Assembly: GCF_036195045.1 (NCBI RefSeq)
Contig: NZ_CP108100.1
Location: 2,108,001 to 2,172,000 of the forward strand
Reading direction: 5' to 3'
Source of the DNA: Streptomyces sp. NBC_00236
GTDB lineage: Bacteria; Actinomycetota; Actinomycetes; Streptomycetales; Streptomycetaceae
DNA length: 64,000 bases
The position numbers and the translations under genes are program-made. Below, in pieces: positions 61,542 through 64,000 of the stretch (positions within the stretch are counted from its first letter, which is position 1; each line of letters opens with the position of its first letter). Below the pieces are notes generated by a model. It had not been told where the DNA came from, made no database searches, and saw only the letters and a program-made list of their open reading frames with translations.

Positions 61542-61715
61542 ATGTCTGAGGCGCGATCCGACACGACCCAGACGCGTCCGCCGGGGGCGGACACGCAACG
61601 GGCCGAAGCCGGCGGCTCCGGAAAGCACCGAGGGGGTGTGGCGACGGACGACTCGGCGGCTCAACCGCACGGCCGCCACCGCCGCCCCGCCGAAGGTGGC
61701 AGCAGGGCGGCCTGA
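61542..61715 (+). CDS. Small basic hypothetical protein
   Basis: 57 residues, MSEARSDTTQTRPPGADTQR to the stop, with two related short motifs GKHRGG and GRHRRPAEGG near the C-terminus. Disordered in appearance. High third-position GC and a strong terminator 22 bp after the stop support a real gene; no clear ribosome binding site. The His/Arg repeat suggests nucleic-acid or metal contact, but this is a guess. Confidence 0.45.
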   Translation: MSEARSDTTQTRPPGADTQRAEAGGSGKHRGGVATDDSAAQPHGRHRRPAEGGSRAA

Positions 61716-61737
61716 CCGCCGCACCGAACAACGAGGG

Positions 61738-61781
61738 AGAGGAGGGCCCCCGCAGCCGGCCGGCTGCGGGGGCCCTCCTCT
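61738..61781. terminator. Perfect 44-bp palindromic terminator
   Basis: Two 22-bp arms with no mismatch and no loop: AGAGGAGGGCCCCCGCAGCC plus GG, then its complement. It lies between the small gene and the convergent SDR gene. Confidence 0.9.
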
Positions 61782-61843
61782 GTGCACGTCCGGCTCCGTG
61801 CTGTGCACGTCCGACTCTGCGCTGTACCCGTCCGGCTCCGTGC
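61781..61843. repeat. 21-bp tandem repeat, three copies
   Basis: TGTGCACGTCCGGCTCCGTG-C at 61781, a variant at 61802 and another at 61823, each 21 bp. It begins at the last base of the 44-bp palindrome and ends 16 bp before the SDR stop. Confidence 0.85.
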
Positions 61844-61858
61844 GCGTCCCGCCGGTGG

Positions 61859-62800
61859 TCAGCCGCGCTTGAGCCCCAGCACCTCCGCCGCCGCGAACGT
61901 CTCGTTCGGCGGCCGGTCCTCGTAGTACGGGGAGATCAGCTCGTCCAGTTCGTCGAAGGAGAACGTCTCCTTCGACGAGTCGAACTTCGCCGCCACCCTG
62001 GGCCGTTCGACGATCGCGACCATTCCGCCGTGCACGACGAGCAGTTGCCCGTTGACCTTGGCGGCCGCCGGGGAGGCCAGATAGCCGACGAGCGGCGAGA
62101 CGTGCTCGGGTGCGAGCGCGTCGAGCCGTCCGTCCTGCGGTTCCTGGAAGCCCGCGAAGACGTCCTCGGTCATCCGGGTCCGGGCGCGCGGGCAGATGGC
62201 GTTGGCGGTGACGCCGTACTTGGCCAGTGCCAGCGCGGTGGAGGTGGTCAGCCCGACGATGCCGCCCTTGGCCGCCGCGTAGTTGGGCTGGCCCGCCGAG
62301 CCGGCCAGGAAGGCCTCCGACGAGGTGTTGACGATCCGGCCGTAGACCGGGCCACCGGCCTCCTTGGACCTCGACCGCCAGTGGGCGGCGGCGAAGTGCG
62401 TGGTGTTGAAGTGGCCCTTGAGGTGCACCCGCATGACCGAGTCCCACTCGTCCTCGGTCATCGAGAAGATCATCCGGTCGCGCAGGATGCCCGCGTTGTT
62501 GACCAGGATGTCGAGTCTGCCGTACGTGCTGACGGCCAGCTCGACGAGCTCACGGGCCTGCTCGTGGTCGGAGACGTCGCCGAGGTGGGCGACCGCCCGG
62601 CCGCCGGCCGCGCGGATCTCCTCGGCGACCTCCTCGGCGGGTGCGGCGGACGCCTCGCCCGAACCGTCGCGGCCGGGCTGCCCGTAGTCGTTGACGACGA
62701 CGGCCGCGCCGAGCCGCGCCAGTTCCAGCGCTTCGGCCCGTCCCAGGCCTCGGCCTGCGCCGGTGACGATCGCGGACAGTCCGTCCAGGGGAAGTGACAT
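61859..62800 (-). CDS. SDR family 3-oxoacyl-ACP-reductase-like protein
   Basis: 313 residues, longer than typical FabG (about 250). Cofactor loop IVTGAGRGLGRAEAL; an insert after strand 2 (GQPGRDGSGEASAAP) as in the hydroxysteroid/2-enoyl-hydratase-type SDRs; NNAG; Ser in IVNTSSEAFLAGS; catalytic NYAAAKGG. The C-terminus (about 265-313) is an extra acidic tail. It probably works on acyl-CoA or steroid-like substrates. It is 48 bp downstream of the alcohol dehydrogenase gene on the same strand, so one operon. Confidence 0.9.
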   Translation of the reverse strand: MSLPLDGLSAIVTGAGRGLGRAEALELARLGAAVVVNDYGQPGRDGSGEASAAPAEEVAEEIRAAGGRAVAHLGDVSDHEQARELVELAVSTYGRLDILVNNAGILRDRMIFSMTEDEWDSVMRVHLKGHFNTTHFAAAHWRSRSKEAGGPVYGRIVNTSSEAFLAGSAGQPNYAAAKGGIVGLTTSTALALAKYGVTANAICPRARTRMTEDVFAGFQEPQDGRLDALAPEHVSPLVGYLASPAAAKVNGQLLVVHGGMVAIVERPRVAAKFDSSKETFSFDELDELISPYYEDRPPNETFAAAEVLGLKRG

Positions 62801-62848
62801 CGGTTCTCGGGATCCTCTCGGGAGGGAGCGGGGCGATGCTGCGGGGCG

Positions 62849-63925
62849 TCAGAGCTCGATGCAGGTACGCAGCGACTCGCCGGTCCGCATCTGGTCGAGG
62901 GCGTCATTGATGCCGTCGAGCCGTACCCGGTGGGTGATCATCGACTCCAGGTCGATACGGCCGGCCCGCCAGAGGGCGATGGCCCGCTCGTACGACCGGA
63001 GCACGTCCCCGCCCCCGTACATGGAGGGCAGGATCCGCTTCTCGTCGAAGAACAGCTCGAACATGTTGACCTGGAAGTTGTCGTCCATGGCGCCCGCGCC
63101 GACGATGCAGAGGGTGCCGCCGCGCCGGGTCTGCTCGTACGCGGTGCGGGCCGTGGCGGACTTGCCGACGACCTCGAAGACGTAGTCGAAGCCCTCGCCC
63201 GCGGTGATCCGCTGCTTGGCGTCGGCGAACTCGTCGGGCGAGACGGCCTCGGTCGCACCGAACCGCAGCGCCGCCTCGCGCCGGGAGGCCACCGGGTCCA
63301 CGGCGACGATCTGGGCGGCGCCCTGCACCCTGGCCCCCTGGATGGTGGAGATGCCGACACCGCCGCAGCCCATCACGGCGACCGACGAACCGGCCTCCAC
63401 CTGGGCGGTGTTGATGGCGGCGCCGAGGCCGGTGGTGACCCCGCAGCCGATCAGCGCGGCGATCTCGAACGGCACGTCGTCGGGGATCGGCACCGCGCAG
63501 CCCGCGCCGACGACGACCTCCTCCGTGAAGGTTCCGGTGCCGGCGAAACCGAAGACGTCTCCGCCCGGGCGCTTGAAGTTGGGCGTGCCCGCGTTCATGA
63601 ACCCGGCGAGACAGAGGTGCGTCTGGCCGCGTTTGCAGGACGGACAGCTGCCGCAGGCCGGCAGCCAGCAGACCAGCACCCGGTCCCCCACGCCCAGCCC
63701 GGCCACCCCGTCACCGACGTCGATGACCTCACCGGCGCCCTCGTGGCCGGGGATGAAGGGGGCGGGCTGCGGCAGCACCCCGCTCATCGCGGAGATGTCG
63801 GAGTGGCACAGCCCGGTGGCCCGGACCCGCAGCTTCACCTTGCCGGGGCCGAAGCCCACCGCCTCGACGTCGTCGAGTACTTCGAGTTTGTCCTGGCCGA
63901 TCTCGTGCAGTACGGCTGCGCGCAT
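62849..63925 (-). CDS. Zinc-dependent alcohol dehydrogenase
   Basis: 358 residues, medium-chain dehydrogenase. Catalytic zinc ligands in GLCHSD and PGHEGAGEV; structural zinc loop with four Cys (CGSCPSCKRGQTHLC); Rossmann loop GCGGVGISTIQGA, with VAVDP after strand 2 indicating NAD. It is of the class III-like group found in mycobacteria and Streptomyces. GAGGGGAG precedes the ATG. First gene of a pair with the SDR, consistent with sequential oxidation of an alcohol or hydroxyacyl substrate. 63926-64000 shows no gene. Confidence 0.94.
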   Translation of the reverse strand: MRAAVLHEIGQDKLEVLDDVEAVGFGPGKVKLRVRATGLCHSDISAMSGVLPQPAPFIPGHEGAGEVIDVGDGVAGLGVGDRVLVCWLPACGSCPSCKRGQTHLCLAGFMNAGTPNFKRPGGDVFGFAGTGTFTEEVVVGAGCAVPIPDDVPFEIAALIGCGVTTGLGAAINTAQVEAGSSVAVMGCGGVGISTIQGARVQGAAQIVAVDPVASRREAALRFGATEAVSPDEFADAKQRITAGEGFDYVFEVVGKSATARTAYEQTRRGGTLCIVGAGAMDDNFQVNMFELFFDEKRILPSMYGGGDVLRSYERAIALWRAGRIDLESMITHRVRLDGINDALDQMRTGESLRTCIEL

Positions 63926-64000
63926 GGTGCGGCTCCCCTCACGGGCCTGTGATGCTCTGGAATTCGGTTCGGATTCGGGATCAGGAATGCTCGACGTCGG

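Overview
The window is high-GC actinobacterial chromosome, almost certainly Streptomyces. Third codon positions are nearly all G or C, GTG and TTG starts are common, and the gene content fits: a GlnA2-type glutamine synthetase, a 584-residue glutamine-dependent NAD synthetase, panB, an RNase HI/phosphatase fusion, DmdR/IdeR-type iron boxes and a class A rnpB. Most of it is ordinary chromosomal-core gene order on both strands, broken up by small insertions, decayed genes and intergenic repeats.

Layout. 1-0.62 kb is a gene-free nested inverted repeat. 0.6-6.2 kb holds a PrmC-like methyltransferase, a TetR regulator, an Old-Yellow-Enzyme-type oxidoreductase, a DUF5996/flavodoxin-fold gene pair and a decayed PP2C phosphatase. 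6.4-12.3 kb holds glnA2, then a probable envelope copper-handling group: DUF3105, DUF305, a CBS-domain protein, DUF6153 and a Tat lipoprotein multicopper oxidase, with a CsoR-like operator before the DUF6153 gene. 12.4-24.7 kb holds nadE, an MFS exporter, a VanJ-like membrane phosphoesterase, panB, a DrrAB-type ABC exporter, a large BTAD/NB-ARC regulator and a site-2 protease homologue. 24.7-29.9 kb holds F420:NADP oxidoreductase, an MFS carrier, map, a PhzF protein and small genes.

30.0-34.9 kb is an iron locus: the remains of a siderophore ABC transporter, two overlapping iron boxes, then efeO-efeB-efeU and a lipoprotein gene. 35-45 kb holds a primase/polymerase-domain protein, a dimethylargininase-like hydrolase, an Rsm22-like methyltransferase, a Bcr-type exporter, an oxidoreductase, a PhoD phosphatase, an SDR and a tiny secreted protein. 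45-49 kb carries a second PhzF gene and a complete gamma-butyrolactone (GBL) signalling locus: an AfsA-type synthase translationally coupled to an NAD-dependent epimerase/reductase, a divergent ScbR-type receptor, and an ARE-like operator between them.

49.4-64 kb returns to core genes: a VOC protein, rnpB, a broken Uma2 gene, TetR and MerR regulators, an RNB ribonuclease, YaaA, KDPG aldolase, the RNase HI/phosphatase fusion, a CT398-like zinc-ribbon protein with an apparent CTG start, Nif3, an iron-box-controlled siderophore-binding lipoprotein, and an SDR/zinc alcohol dehydrogenase pair.

The most notable items are the GBL locus with its operator, the iron locus with a transporter relic directly upstream of intact iron boxes, the copper group, and the repeats: a 425-bp nested palindrome, a dispersed repeat of about 30 bp, and four unrelated minisatellites of 20, 21, 33 and 35 bp units. 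I saw no insertion sequence, CRISPR array, tRNA or prophage.
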